DNA from: an uncultured Bacteroidales bacterium
GTDB lineage: Bacteria; Bacteroidota; Bacteroidia; Bacteroidales; FEN-979
Length of the DNA: 58,945 nt
Reading direction: 5' to 3'
Assembly (NCBI GenBank): GCA_903925275.1
Contig: CAIYES010000050.1
Span: forward strand, 1 to 58,945
This document shows positions 42,243 to 50,434 of the stretch, piece by piece. Numbering within the stretch: position 1 is the stretch's first letter; every line of letters begins with the position of its first letter. The notes below the pieces were generated by a model that did not search any database, was not told where the DNA came from, and saw only the letters and a program-made list of their open reading frames with translations. A program made the translations under genes and the position numbers.

Positions 42243-44603
42243 TTAAAAAGTTGCTGAAATTTCAAGGGTGATCATTCTGCCGGGACTCTGCTGGAGCCGG
42301 TCATCAATAAACCTGACATCAAAAATATTGTCAACGTTTATGCCCGTTTTCAGATGGTTGAAAAAGGTGTGCCAGATCCTGGCTCCGAAGGTTTGATAAG
42401 CAGGGTATTTAGATGTAAGAAGATAAGGATCAAGCTCGTTAACATCATTGATGTAACGCTCTCCGGTATATTTCCAGAGTATGTTCAGGTTAACCACCTT
42501 GTTTTTAATGGTAAACCCGGCAGAAGCTTTGTTCATTGGGACATCCGTGAGATATTTTCCATTTAAATCCTTGTCCACAATGGTATCCACCGTCTTGAAA
42601 CTACTGATCACCGAATGGTTGAAGGTATAATTTGCGAATACCGACAGCCACTTAACCGGCTCAATGTCCAGATCAAATTCGAAACCGGTAATGTCAACCC
42701 GGCTGATATTTTGTTTCATGAAAACCGGCGTTCGTTTGTAACCCATGTTGACAGAATCACCGGTACTTACATAGTACATGAAATTCCGGCCAATGGAGTG
42801 ATAGAGCGATGCAGCAACATGAAGTTTTTTGAACAGGAGCAGGTCGGTTCCGGCTTCAAAATTGTCAAGGACTTCGGGTTTTAAGGCAGGATTGGCAATT
42901 TTAAACCCGTTTGATATTTTTCCGGTCCTGCAAAGGTCGTCAAGATTCGGCGCCCTGAAACCCTGTGCAACTGAGATATATATCCTTGATTGTGTGGTGA
43001 ACCGGTACTGGACTGATATTTTCGGATCGATCTGGAACCACTGATTTCGTGGAAATAAACTATCCTGGTAATCAACTAAATACTGAATGGCATAGGAGGG
43101 ATAGGCAATCCTGAAACTTCCGTTATGGAATACAGCCGTATTCATGCGAAGGCCCAGGTTAAACTGCAGTTTTTTATCGAGCAGTCCGATCTCATCCTGG
43201 AAAAAAATCGCCCAGGTATCCATCTTTCCGGCATTGGAAATAAGGTCGGTTGAGGTATAATAAATATCCTGGCCGTTTACACTGCCATATTGATAGTCAA
43301 GCCCGGCTGTTAACACATGTGCCCTGCCAGATGGAATCACAACGTCGATGCTGGCTCCGCGGTCAATCCTGTTTGATTTGACCAGGTAGAGGCTGTATTC
43401 TGCCTCTTTCATATTTTCGTTGAGTCGCTCAAAGTGTTCATCCTGGTTATAGGCAAGGAAATTCCAGCGGATCGGACCTTTACCTCCCTTATAACGTGCA
43501 TTGGCCTGCCAGGTATCGTGCCGTTCAAAAGCACCGTCCACTTCATAAATTTCAACACCGCGGCCACGCTTGTCATTGAAGAAATTGGCACTGACTTCGG
43601 CCATGTTCAGCGCATTGAACTGATATCCCGCTTTAACGCCGATGGACGCCTCTCTGAGATAATTATTCACATAAAAAGTATCGTTTTTTTCCAGATATTG
43701 GGGAATCTCAGGGTTGTACCCATCGCTACGGCGGTAGAAACCGTTTAACCCATAAGAAAATCCTTTGCCGGTAACTTCGGGGTTGAGCGCCCCTGCCAGC
43801 TGATAACGGAAACCAGCCGTATTGAATGTGCCGTAATCAACCGTTCCCACACCGGAGATGAGTCGGGTTGGCCGCTTTGTCTGGATATTGATCACTCCAC
43901 CCATGGCACTGCTTCCATACTTTGCAGCGCCTGGTCCTTTGATAACTTCTATTCTTTCCACATTGTCCCGATTGATCAGGTTCCAGTTCACACTTCCGGC
44001 ATCTGCCTTGTTGAGGGGAACATCATCGAGTAAAACAAGGGTTCTCGCCTGGTCATTTCCACTCAATCCACGCAGCGTCACCACGGTGTTGTTGGCAAAT
44101 ATGCCCATTGTGGAAGAAAGGTTCACCCCTGAAATGAAGTCAAGAACGGATACAATGCTCTGACCGGGAGTGTTTGAAATGGTCTGGGCCGAGATGATTT
44201 CCATACGAACGGGTTCATCCTGGGATGCACGATCGGGTTTTTTCTCCCGGATTTCGATCTCAGGTGAGTCAAGGACATTTATCTCCAGATTGAAATCAAC
44301 CCTGAGCTGAATCCCGTCTCTGATAGTAACGGTTTTCTTCACCGACTTGTATCCGATATATGAAACCCCGATGATGATTTTGCCCGCGGCAATGCCGGAG
44401 AGACTGTACCGGCCCTCCTTATCGGTATAGGCGACTTTAACCTGGTGTTCCAGAATAATATGTGCCCCGGCCAGCGGACTATTGCCCGGCATTCCGGTTA
44501 CACTACCATAGATGGTTCCTCCTGCAGAAACAGGTGAAAAAGGAAAGAGGGCAAGCATACAGGTTATCCACATCAGGATCCTTCCTGAAATCCTTGCCCT
44601 CAA
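42243..44603 (-). CDS. TonB-dependent outer-membrane receptor of the Mo/W operon
   Basis: A protein of about 786 aa. An N-terminal CarboxypepD_reg-like domain (GSVTGMPGNSPLAGAHI; YSLSGIAAGKIIIGVSYIGYKSV) precedes the plug (SIVSVLDFISGVNLSS; KGPGAAKYGSSAMGGVINIQTK) and a 22-strand barrel ending in an aromatic F. The TTG at 44603 (17 bp after the upstream stop) gives a good signal peptide, RARISGRILMWITCMLALF...; ATGs at 44648 and 44663 would overlap the upstream gene and add a long N-region. It probably imports a molybdate- or tungstate-containing substrate, inferred from its operon. Confidence 0.85.
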   Translation of the reverse strand: MRARISGRILMWITCMLALFPFSPVSAGGTIYGSVTGMPGNSPLAGAHIILEHQVKVAYTDKEGRYSLSGIAAGKIIIGVSYIGYKSVKKTVTIRDGIQLRVDFNLEINVLDSPEIEIREKKPDRASQDEPVRMEIISAQTISNTPGQSIVSVLDFISGVNLSSTMGIFANNTVVTLRGLSGNDQARTLVLLDDVPLNKADAGSVNWNLINRDNVERIEVIKGPGAAKYGSSAMGGVINIQTKRPTRLISGVGTVDYGTFNTAGFRYQLAGALNPEVTGKGFSYGLNGFYRRSDGYNPEIPQYLEKNDTFYVNNYLREASIGVKAGYQFNALNMAEVSANFFNDKRGRGVEIYEVDGAFERHDTWQANARYKGGKGPIRWNFLAYNQDEHFERLNENMKEAEYSLYLVKSNRIDRGASIDVVIPSGRAHVLTAGLDYQYGSVNGQDIYYTSTDLISNAGKMDTWAIFFQDEIGLLDKKLQFNLGLRMNTAVFHNGSFRIAYPSYAIQYLVDYQDSLFPRNQWFQIDPKISVQYRFTTQSRIYISVAQGFRAPNLDDLCRTGKISNGFKIANPALKPEVLDNFEAGTDLLLFKKLHVAASLYHSIGRNFMYYVSTGDSVNMGYKRTPVFMKQNISRVDITGFEFDLDIEPVKWLSVFANYTFNHSVISSFKTVDTIVDKDLNGKYLTDVPMNKASAGFTIKNKVVNLNILWKYTGERYINDVNELDPYLLTSKYPAYQTFGARIWHTFFNHLKTGINVDNIFDVRFIDDRLQQSPGRMITLEISATF

Positions 44604-44619
44604 AATATAAAAAGTGATC

Positions 44620-45489
44620 TTATTCAACAACAATGCGGGTTGAGACATCCTGATCACTGCCACGGAACCGTACTGTTAAGAGGTAAAGTCCTGGTTTTGC
44701 ATCTGAAATCTTTACCAGTTGTTTCAGGGCAGGATTGGTCATTTTGACGATTATTTTACCACTTAAATCAGTAATCGACATAGCTTCCACAGGCTCTGTT
44801 GATGAAAGAGTGAAAGTTCCGTTGTTTGGCGAAGGATAAACCTTCAACCGGTTGGTATACAGGATTTCATTCTGGCCGGTGGAATTGACGGCCGTAACGA
44901 GAATGTCGTCAATCATCGACTGCCCGGCTGGTGTTACCGTACCCCCGTTGATGTCGGTATTTGAGGCCATGAGCCAGCGAATATAAATGGACCCAGTGCC
45001 CTGACCGGCTATTGGTACCGGCAGGTCGGTTACTACGCCTGTCGTCCAATCTGGTCCAAGGGTAACTGCACCGCCTGAAATATCAGCATAGGTGCCACTG
45101 CTTAGGCGCCATTGCAGTTTGAAATCGCGGGGGCCTGCATTGTTGGCATTACTCATTTGCTTTGATGACACCTTGAAATTTGTATAGTTGTTGGCCTTGA
45201 ACTTAATTGACCAGAACTTGATATCTGCACCGTTGTCCCAGCCGGTTGTTGCTGCGGCATAAGTGGTAGCGCCAGTGACAAAAGTAACTGTGTTGACTGT
45301 GGAATCAGAAGTTGGTGTTAACACCCACTGAAAGCGGATGTCGTAGGAATGGTTCTGTGTCAGGCCAAGATTGGCATACAGGCTGTCGGGTCCGGAAGTG
45401 GCCGGAAAGGTCCAGCCTGTGATTGTTTCCTGGGCTGAGAGTGCACCAGCAATGATTAACATCATAGCAAAAAGTAGTTGTTTTTTCAT
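44620..45489 (-). CDS. T9SS-secreted protein of the Mo/W operon
   Basis: A 289-aa protein with a signal peptide (MKKQLLFAMMLIIAGALSAQ). A beta-sandwich body contains TGWTFPATSGPDSLYAN and WDNGADIKFWSIKFKAN. The last 70 residues (RLKVYPSPNNGTFTLSS ... GLYLLTVRFRG) form a T9SS type A sorting domain. Function unknown. It directly precedes the TonB receptor and follows the lipoprotein in the operon, so it may be a surface-exposed binding component; that is inferred from position. Confidence 0.78.
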   Translation of the reverse strand: MKKQLLFAMMLIIAGALSAQETITGWTFPATSGPDSLYANLGLTQNHSYDIRFQWVLTPTSDSTVNTVTFVTGATTYAAATTGWDNGADIKFWSIKFKANNYTNFKVSSKQMSNANNAGPRDFKLQWRLSSGTYADISGGAVTLGPDWTTGVVTDLPVPIAGQGTGSIYIRWLMASNTDINGGTVTPAGQSMIDDILVTAVNSTGQNEILYTNRLKVYPSPNNGTFTLSSTEPVEAMSITDLSGKIIVKMTNPALKQLVKISDAKPGLYLLTVRFRGSDQDVSTRIVVE

Positions 45490-45538
45490 AAGGTATTGTT
45501 TTAATGTTAGACAATGAATTTTATAATTAGCAGCGTGC

Positions 45539-46444
45539 TCATTGTTGAATTTTCATAGCAAATGTGATATTCCCTGCCGGATCATTTTCTACGGAAATTA
45601 CATGGATCAGCCCTTTTTTTCCGGAGGAGGTTAAAAACGGGATCACAATACCGGGATTGGCCCACTTGAATTTTCGTTTACCCCATACATCGTTGTACCT
45701 GACAATCAGGAGACTGTCGTTGTGACAAGCTTCGAATGCAGATACCGGAACCGGATCGGTATCTACGCTGATGTCGTATTTTGTATAGTTGTGCGTCGTC
45801 CATTGGCCGATTGCCGGATAATAGTCGACAATGCCGCCACCTGTTTCACCGGCAGATGAAAACGTGGGTGAAGGGGTGACATCAACATAATAATAGGTAA
45901 TGATATCGACCAGGCTTTGATTGATGGTGGCAGAATCGGCAAAATAAACTTTTCCTGCAGATGGAATGAGAAACTGGCCGTAGGTTGTGCTGTTCTGAAA
46001 TCCCATCACAATTGATGGATACTCGATTATTCCGCCCCATGCCGAAGCCGGATCCTTGTACAAGGTTATCGCAGTTGTTGAGAACAGCCTGTTTTTATCC
46101 ATCACCTGGAAAGTCCATCGTGCTTCATCCTCAATACTCTGGTAGAATGTTTCGTTGACAGAAAAACCGGTGGAGTTTAACCCGGAATCGAGTACTACTT
46201 TGACCGACCCGTCGGGCATGATCTTTTTTACAACAAAGTTTGTGATGTTGGCATCGGTTGACGAGGCTGAAATACCGAATCTGAGTTTTCCTCCTACGGC
46301 AACTATAGCTCCTGTTGCTGTGTAATCAGCTCCGGTCAGCAATTTGATGGATGGTGGTGCAGGGTTCCCGTCTTTTTTGCAGGAAATGGTCGAGGCCATG
46401 AGGAAAATGCCGCCTAATACAAGGCAAATCAATGATTTCTTCAT
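45539..46444 (-). CDS. Lipoprotein of the Mo/W operon
   Basis: A 301-aa lipoprotein: signal peptide and Cys in STISCKKDG. The body is beta-rich, with no recognised family (LSLLTGADYTATGAI-like start; VKKIMPDGSVKVVL; FSSAGETGGGIVDYYP). The ATG at 46444 gives the lipobox; the frame opens at 46513 with an atypical N-terminus. It lies between wtpA and the T9SS protein on the same strand. A cell-surface ligand-binding role alongside the TonB receptor is inferred, by analogy with SusD-type pairs; it is not SusD-like in sequence. Confidence 0.75.
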   Translation of the reverse strand: MKKSLICLVLGGIFLMASTISCKKDGNPAPPSIKLLTGADYTATGAIVAVGGKLRFGISASSTDANITNFVVKKIMPDGSVKVVLDSGLNSTGFSVNETFYQSIEDEARWTFQVMDKNRLFSTTAITLYKDPASAWGGIIEYPSIVMGFQNSTTYGQFLIPSAGKVYFADSATINQSLVDIITYYYVDVTPSPTFSSAGETGGGIVDYYPAIGQWTTHNYTKYDISVDTDPVPVSAFEACHNDSLLIVRYNDVWGKRKFKWANPGIVIPFLTSSGKKGLIHVISVENDPAGNITFAMKIQQ

Positions 46445-46526
46445 AAAGGAAATTTTTGTCGATATGCTGAATATTGCATATCGGGAATGTTTTCTATTTT
46501 TTTTTGTGAGCATATCCGGTTAGTAA

Positions 46527-47486
46527 CTATTTGGTGGCGAATGGTTTCATTTCGGCCGGCAGTTTGTCGAAATTCGGGTTTTGCTGCGGGATTACTGATG
46601 GTTGGCCATCTTTTTCGAGAATTTTGATCCCATGCTCCTTCGACAGCATGAATTGAAGGAAAGCGATGGCAACCGGTTTGTTTGGCGCCGTGTTGATCAT
46701 GGTAACCCCATAAATCATCGGTTCACCTTTGATCGTGACCTTTTGTCCGGGCTCTTTGCCATTGATAGCAACAACAGCCGTATTGTAAAGGTCGGTGAAT
46801 TTCGGATCCTTCAGGTTCACCTCGGCGGGAAGCACGAGGTATTTCAGATTGTGCTGGATGGCGACCGATTTGTAAAGAAAGATATAATCGACCGATTGTG
46901 ATTCAAGAAGCGCCACCAGGTCGACCTCTTTCGGACGCATGTAGTTCCCATCTTTGGCTGTCAGCAGATTTGCCAGGCCGGGCTTCTTGTAAAATTTCTC
47001 AGCAAGCTGCATAGTCATGACCGAACGGTAACCGCACGGGTCGGAGTTTGGATCGGCGCGCCCATAGGCGACATCTTTCTTTTGCAGGATTTCATACCAG
47101 TTTTTAGCATTGATCTGGCTGGCATTCCTTGATTTTTCGGTATAAACGATACACATCTCGTTCGATACGAATTTGATGCTCCAGGCTGAATATTTTGGGA
47201 TCAGCATATTGTCGATCACCTTGTAATCGGCTGCGGCCAGGATATCACAAGGTTTGTTCAGATCGGTAATTTTCCTGGCGCAATCAACACTGCCGGCTGA
47301 TTCCATGAAAATGGTTACCTCCGGATGAATTTTTTTAAACTCCGCCGATATTTCTTTCATCGGAACCGACAGGCTGCCGGCATGAAATATCACCAGCTCA
47401 CCTGAAAGCGGAAGTTGCGGTTTTTGAGCCGAACCCCCGAAAAAAGTGATCAGGATAAGACCGGCCGTAAAGAACAGGTTTTTCAT
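46527..47486 (-). CDS. wtpA: Tungstate/molybdate-binding periplasmic protein
   Basis: A 319-aa ABC binding protein. After the signal peptide, GELVIFHAGSLSVPMKEISA matches the WtpA/ModA N-lobe, and SAGSVDCARKITDLNKPCDI and AAADYKV carry the oxyanion-binding region. DPCGYRSVMTMQLAEKFY and VVAINGKEP continue the fold. The WtpA subtype is favoured because of HAGSLS and the ESAGS run; WtpA binds tungstate and molybdate with high affinity. It is the second gene of the operon, 21 bp after the regulator's stop. Confidence 0.87.
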   Translation of the reverse strand: MKNLFFTAGLILITFFGGSAQKPQLPLSGELVIFHAGSLSVPMKEISAEFKKIHPEVTIFMESAGSVDCARKITDLNKPCDILAAADYKVIDNMLIPKYSAWSIKFVSNEMCIVYTEKSRNASQINAKNWYEILQKKDVAYGRADPNSDPCGYRSVMTMQLAEKFYKKPGLANLLTAKDGNYMRPKEVDLVALLESQSVDYIFLYKSVAIQHNLKYLVLPAEVNLKDPKFTDLYNTAVVAINGKEPGQKVTIKGEPMIYGVTMINTAPNKPVAIAFLQFMLSKEHGIKILEKDGQPSVIPQQNPNFDKLPAEMKPFATK

Positions 47487-47507
47487 CATGAATTTGGTAT
47501 CTGATTG

Positions 47508-47885
47508 CTATTTGTTTAATTCCCGGATAAACTGTTCAAAACCCTGTTGTATGTAGTTGTCAACGGTATTGTGGAAGGCATCGAAGGCCCTTACAAGGCG
47601 TTTGCCATCCTCGGTAAGCATGGTATGGCCACCATCACTTCCGCCGCGTTGCTTTTCCAGCAGTGGAAACCCGAAGAACTTTTCGATTTTTTTAAGATTT
47701 CCCCAGGTCCGGCGATAAGTGTAACCCAGCTCATCACAGGCAGCTTTCATCGACCCCTTCTCCTCGATCAGTTTAAGCATCTGCCATTTGCCATCACCCA
47801 TGATACCTGTTTCCTGCTCATCCGACATCCATATTTTATAATGGAGCCGGACATCGGACAATTTATTGCTGAATTTTGTTTCCAT
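47508..47885 (-). CDS. ModE-like winged-helix regulator (DNA-binding domain only)
   Basis: A 125-aa protein matching the LysR-type N-terminal domain of ModE: GDGKWQMLKLIEEKGSMKAACDELGYTYRRTWGNLKKIE and FPLLEKQRGGSDGGHTMLT. The molybdate-binding DiMOP domains of full ModE (about 260 aa) are absent, so it must sense the metal by another route or repress constitutively. First gene of the operon, with a TATTTTTG -7 box at 47901-47908. It is the best candidate for controlling the Mo/W operon. Confidence 0.88.
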   Translation of the reverse strand: METKFSNKLSDVRLHYKIWMSDEQETGIMGDGKWQMLKLIEEKGSMKAACDELGYTYRRTWGNLKKIEKFFGFPLLEKQRGGSDGGHTMLTEDGKRLVRAFDAFHNTVDNYIQQGFEQFIRELNK

Positions 47886-47900
47886 GATGCGTTCAATTGT

Positions 47901-47908
47901 ACAAAAAT
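47901..47908 (-). promoter_or_regulatory. -7 box TATTTTTG of the Mo/W operon
   Basis: CAAAAATA on the plus strand reads TATTTTTG on the minus strand, 16 bp upstream of the regulator ATG (47885). Confidence 0.45.
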
Positions 47909-48045
47909 AAGAATTTTGGCGATATGCATGAACCGACCTATCCGGAAATAGTTATTATTTCTTATTGCTTATCCCTTTCAGTAAAGTAAAAAACCGAACT
48001 CATCTCTGTTCCCCGTTCTCAACCCTGACAAGTCAGAATTAACCA

Positions 48046-48236
48046 GCCCCAGAGGGGCGTTATCTTTGTAGACAGGAAAGCTACAGAATTCAAAAGCCCC
48101 GGAGGGGCGATATAAACACAACACGATATGGCAGGTCAGTTTATATTAATTGGCATGAATGATTTATATCGCAGCTACGCTGCTTTGATGTCCTGTCCAC
48201 ACTCGTTAACTACAAAGATCGGGCAACTACGTTGCC
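48046..48236. repeat. Nested inverted hairpin element (REP-like)
   Basis: The 47886-48573 gap has no supportable gene here. Left half: GCCCC-AGA-GGGGC (48046-48058), ATCTTTGTAG (48062-48071), GACAGG, GCCCC-GGA-GGGGC (48096-48108), GATATAAA. The right half repeats the order inverted: TTTATATC (48163-48170), GCAGC-TAC-GCTGC (48171-48183), CCTGTC, CTACAAAGAT (48210-48219), GGCAAC-TAC-GTTGCC (48222-48236). Linkers match while hairpin stems differ but stay paired. Confidence 0.7.
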
Positions 48237-48487
48237 AATTGGAATAATTCAAAAAGTTTGTTGGGCTTTTAAATTATTCGCCAACTTTCGATGTTGATCG
48301 ATCACATAACGAAATTTATTGAGAATAACCTTACATAAAATTCCAACTTGACCGAAAGGGACAAGCAGTTATTTCTTTTTCGATATGACAGCACACAGGA
48401 GCGGACTTGGTTAGCGTTTTTCCTGAAAAACAGGAAACAGAAACGCGCAGACCAACATCTAATTTAGAATAATTCAAAATAAAGCGG

Positions 48488-48495
48488 TATCTTTG
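48488..48495 (+). promoter_or_regulatory. -7 box TATCTTTG of pruA
   Basis: An exact TAnnTTTG match 79 bp upstream of the ATG at 48574. This supports that start over the in-frame one at 48493, which would lie at the expected transcription start. Confidence 0.6.
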
Positions 48496-48573
48496 CCACT
48501 AATTACCCGATACAGATATGTAAAATTCAACATTTCGGTAACATTTCTAATTTCGAACATAATTTGTTATTTT

Positions 48574-50214
48574 ATGAATAATGCCATATTTAACCTGGAG
48601 CGTCCGCAGAATGAGCATACCCTGAGTTATGCACCCGGATGCAAAGAACGGAAAGCGTTGAATGCAGAGTTGGACCGGTTGAGTTCAGAGGTGCAGGATA
48701 TTCCGCTGATCATTGGCGGGAAAGAGATCCGCACCGGGAAAACCGGGAAAGTTGTCATGCCGCATGATCATCAGCATGTACTGGCCAATTATCACATGGC
48801 CGGAGAACCCGAGATCAGGATGGCGATTGATGCTGCCCTTAAGGCACATAAAGAGTGGGAATCTTTTCCCTGGGTCGACCGGGTTTCAATTACCCTGAAA
48901 GCAGCCGAATTGATTGCAAAGAAGTACCGGTTCCTGATTAATGCAGCAACCATGCTCGGACAAGGGAAAAGCGCCTATCAGGCCGAGATTGATGCGGCCT
49001 GTGAGACCATCGACTTCCTCAATTTCAATGCCCATTTCATTACAGAGATTTATAAAGAACAACCTCATTCGCAGCCCGGAACCATCAACCGCATTGAATA
49101 CCGGCCGCTGGAAGGTTTTGTGTTCACGGTAACGCCGTTCAACTTTACGGCCATTGCCTCGAACCTGAACATGGCTCCGGCTTTGATGGGGAACACCTCC
49201 GTGTGGAAGCCTGCTACCACATCGCTTCTTTCAAACTATTTCCTGATGAAAGTTTTTCAGGAGGCTGGATTGCCCGACGGTGTTATAAATTTTATCCCCG
49301 GGCAGGGTAGCCTGATCGGTAAGACGGTTCTTGGCCACCGCGAAATGACCGGGATTCACTTCACGGGATCAAACAATACGTTTAACAGCCTTTGGCAGAC
49401 GGCCGCGCTGAATATGGCCAACTATCGTTCCTATCCCCGCATCGTTGGCGAAACCGGCGGCAAGGATTTCATCATGGTACATCCCTCCTCCGATCCGCAG
49501 GAGGTGTCGGTGGCCATTGTACGCGGCGCCTTTGAATACCAGGGACAAAAATGCTCGGCAGCTTCCCGGGCTTACATTCCCGAATCGATGTGGCCGGAAG
49601 TCAAATCCCGGATCGGGGATATGATCGGACAAATTACTGTTGGCGATGTCCGCGAATTCAGCCATTTCATGAATGCCGTGATCGACGAAGCCTCGTTCGA
49701 CAACATCATGGGCTACATCGGTTATGCACAGAAATCGACGGAAGCTGAGGTGATCTTTGGCGGAACAGGCGATAAATCGAAGGGATATTTCGTTCAGCCA
49801 ACCATCATCATGACGACGAACCCCCATTTCAAAACCATGGAAGAGGAGATTTTCGGTCCGGTGATGACGATTTACGTTTACAAGGATAAAGATTTCGAAG
49901 AGACACTGCATATTTGTGACCAGACTTCACCATACGGGCTGACCGGTTCCGTGTTTTCAAAGGACCGTGAGGCCATCAACAAGGCATGCCGCATCCTGCG
50001 ATATGCTGCCGGAAACTTCTACTTCAACGATAAACCGTCGGGTGCGGTAGTCGGACAACAACCCTTTGGCGGCGCCCGCGGCTCAGGAACCAATGATAAA
50101 TCGGGAAGTCATCTGAACCTTTTGCGGTGGACCAACCCGCGTACCATCAAGGAAACACTCATCCCCTCGACGGAGTTTACCTATCCGTATATGAAGGTGG
50201 ATAAATGCCATTGA
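48574..50214 (+). CDS. pruA: 1-pyrroline-5-carboxylate dehydrogenase (L-glutamate gamma-semialdehyde dehydrogenase)
   Basis: Oxidises glutamate semialdehyde to glutamate with NAD in proline catabolism. A 546-aa aldehyde dehydrogenase: GKTGKVVMPHDH near 60, VTPFNFTAIASNLNMAPALMGN, the NAD-binding GIHFTGSNNTF, the general base region GETGGKDF and the catalytic Cys in YQGQKCSAASRAYIP. C-terminal YGLTGSVFS and PFGGARGSGTNDKSG match the bacterial and mitochondrial P5CDH type. No PRODH domain is fused. Its stop codon starts a heptamer repeat array. Confidence 0.93.
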   Translation: MNNAIFNLERPQNEHTLSYAPGCKERKALNAELDRLSSEVQDIPLIIGGKEIRTGKTGKVVMPHDHQHVLANYHMAGEPEIRMAIDAALKAHKEWESFPWVDRVSITLKAAELIAKKYRFLINAATMLGQGKSAYQAEIDAACETIDFLNFNAHFITEIYKEQPHSQPGTINRIEYRPLEGFVFTVTPFNFTAIASNLNMAPALMGNTSVWKPATTSLLSNYFLMKVFQEAGLPDGVINFIPGQGSLIGKTVLGHREMTGIHFTGSNNTFNSLWQTAALNMANYRSYPRIVGETGGKDFIMVHPSSDPQEVSVAIVRGAFEYQGQKCSAASRAYIPESMWPEVKSRIGDMIGQITVGDVREFSHFMNAVIDEASFDNIMGYIGYAQKSTEAEVIFGGTGDKSKGYFVQPTIIMTTNPHFKTMEEEIFGPVMTIYVYKDKDFEETLHICDQTSPYGLTGSVFSKDREAINKACRILRYAAGNFYFNDKPSGAVVGQQPFGGARGSGTNDKSGSHLNLLRWTNPRTIKETLIPSTEFTYPYMKVDKCH

Positions 50215-50343
50215 CGAGTGATAAAAATGACGAGTGACAAAAATGACGAGTGACAAATTACGAGTGACAAATTACGAGTGACAAATTACGAGTGACAAAT
50301 TACAAGTGACAAGTGACAAATTACGAGTGACAAGTGACAAGTT
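50212..50343 (+). repeat. Heptamer-based tandem array (TGACRAG/TGACAAA and 14-nt variants) containing the pruA stop
   Basis: The array begins at the pruA stop TGA (50212-50214). Units are TGACGAG, TGACAAG and the 14-nt form TGACAAATTACGAG. TGA occurs repeatedly in all three forward frames. Confidence 0.88.
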
Positions 50344-50353
50344 GAAAATTCCT

Positions 50354-50434
50354 GCATTATTTGCATTATTTGCATTATTTGCATTATTTGCATTGTTTGC
50401 ATTGTTTGCATTGCTTGCATTGCTTGCATTATTT
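50354..50434 (-). repeat. Nonamer tandem repeat (GCATTATTT variants), 9 units, containing the Rieske gene stop
   Basis: Nine 9-nt units: GCATTATTT, GCATTGTTT or GCATTGCTT. The Rieske gene stop TAA (coding strand, 50429-50431) is inside the last unit. It faces the pruA heptamer array across 10 nt. Confidence 0.9.

Noticed and set aside
47886-48000. Molybdenum-cofactor riboswitch upstream of the Mo/W operon
   Set aside because: Leader of about 15 nt is too short for a Moco riboswitch.
50212-50434. CRISPR or minisatellite with spacers between pruA and the Rieske gene
   Set aside because: Plain short tandem repeats without spacers.
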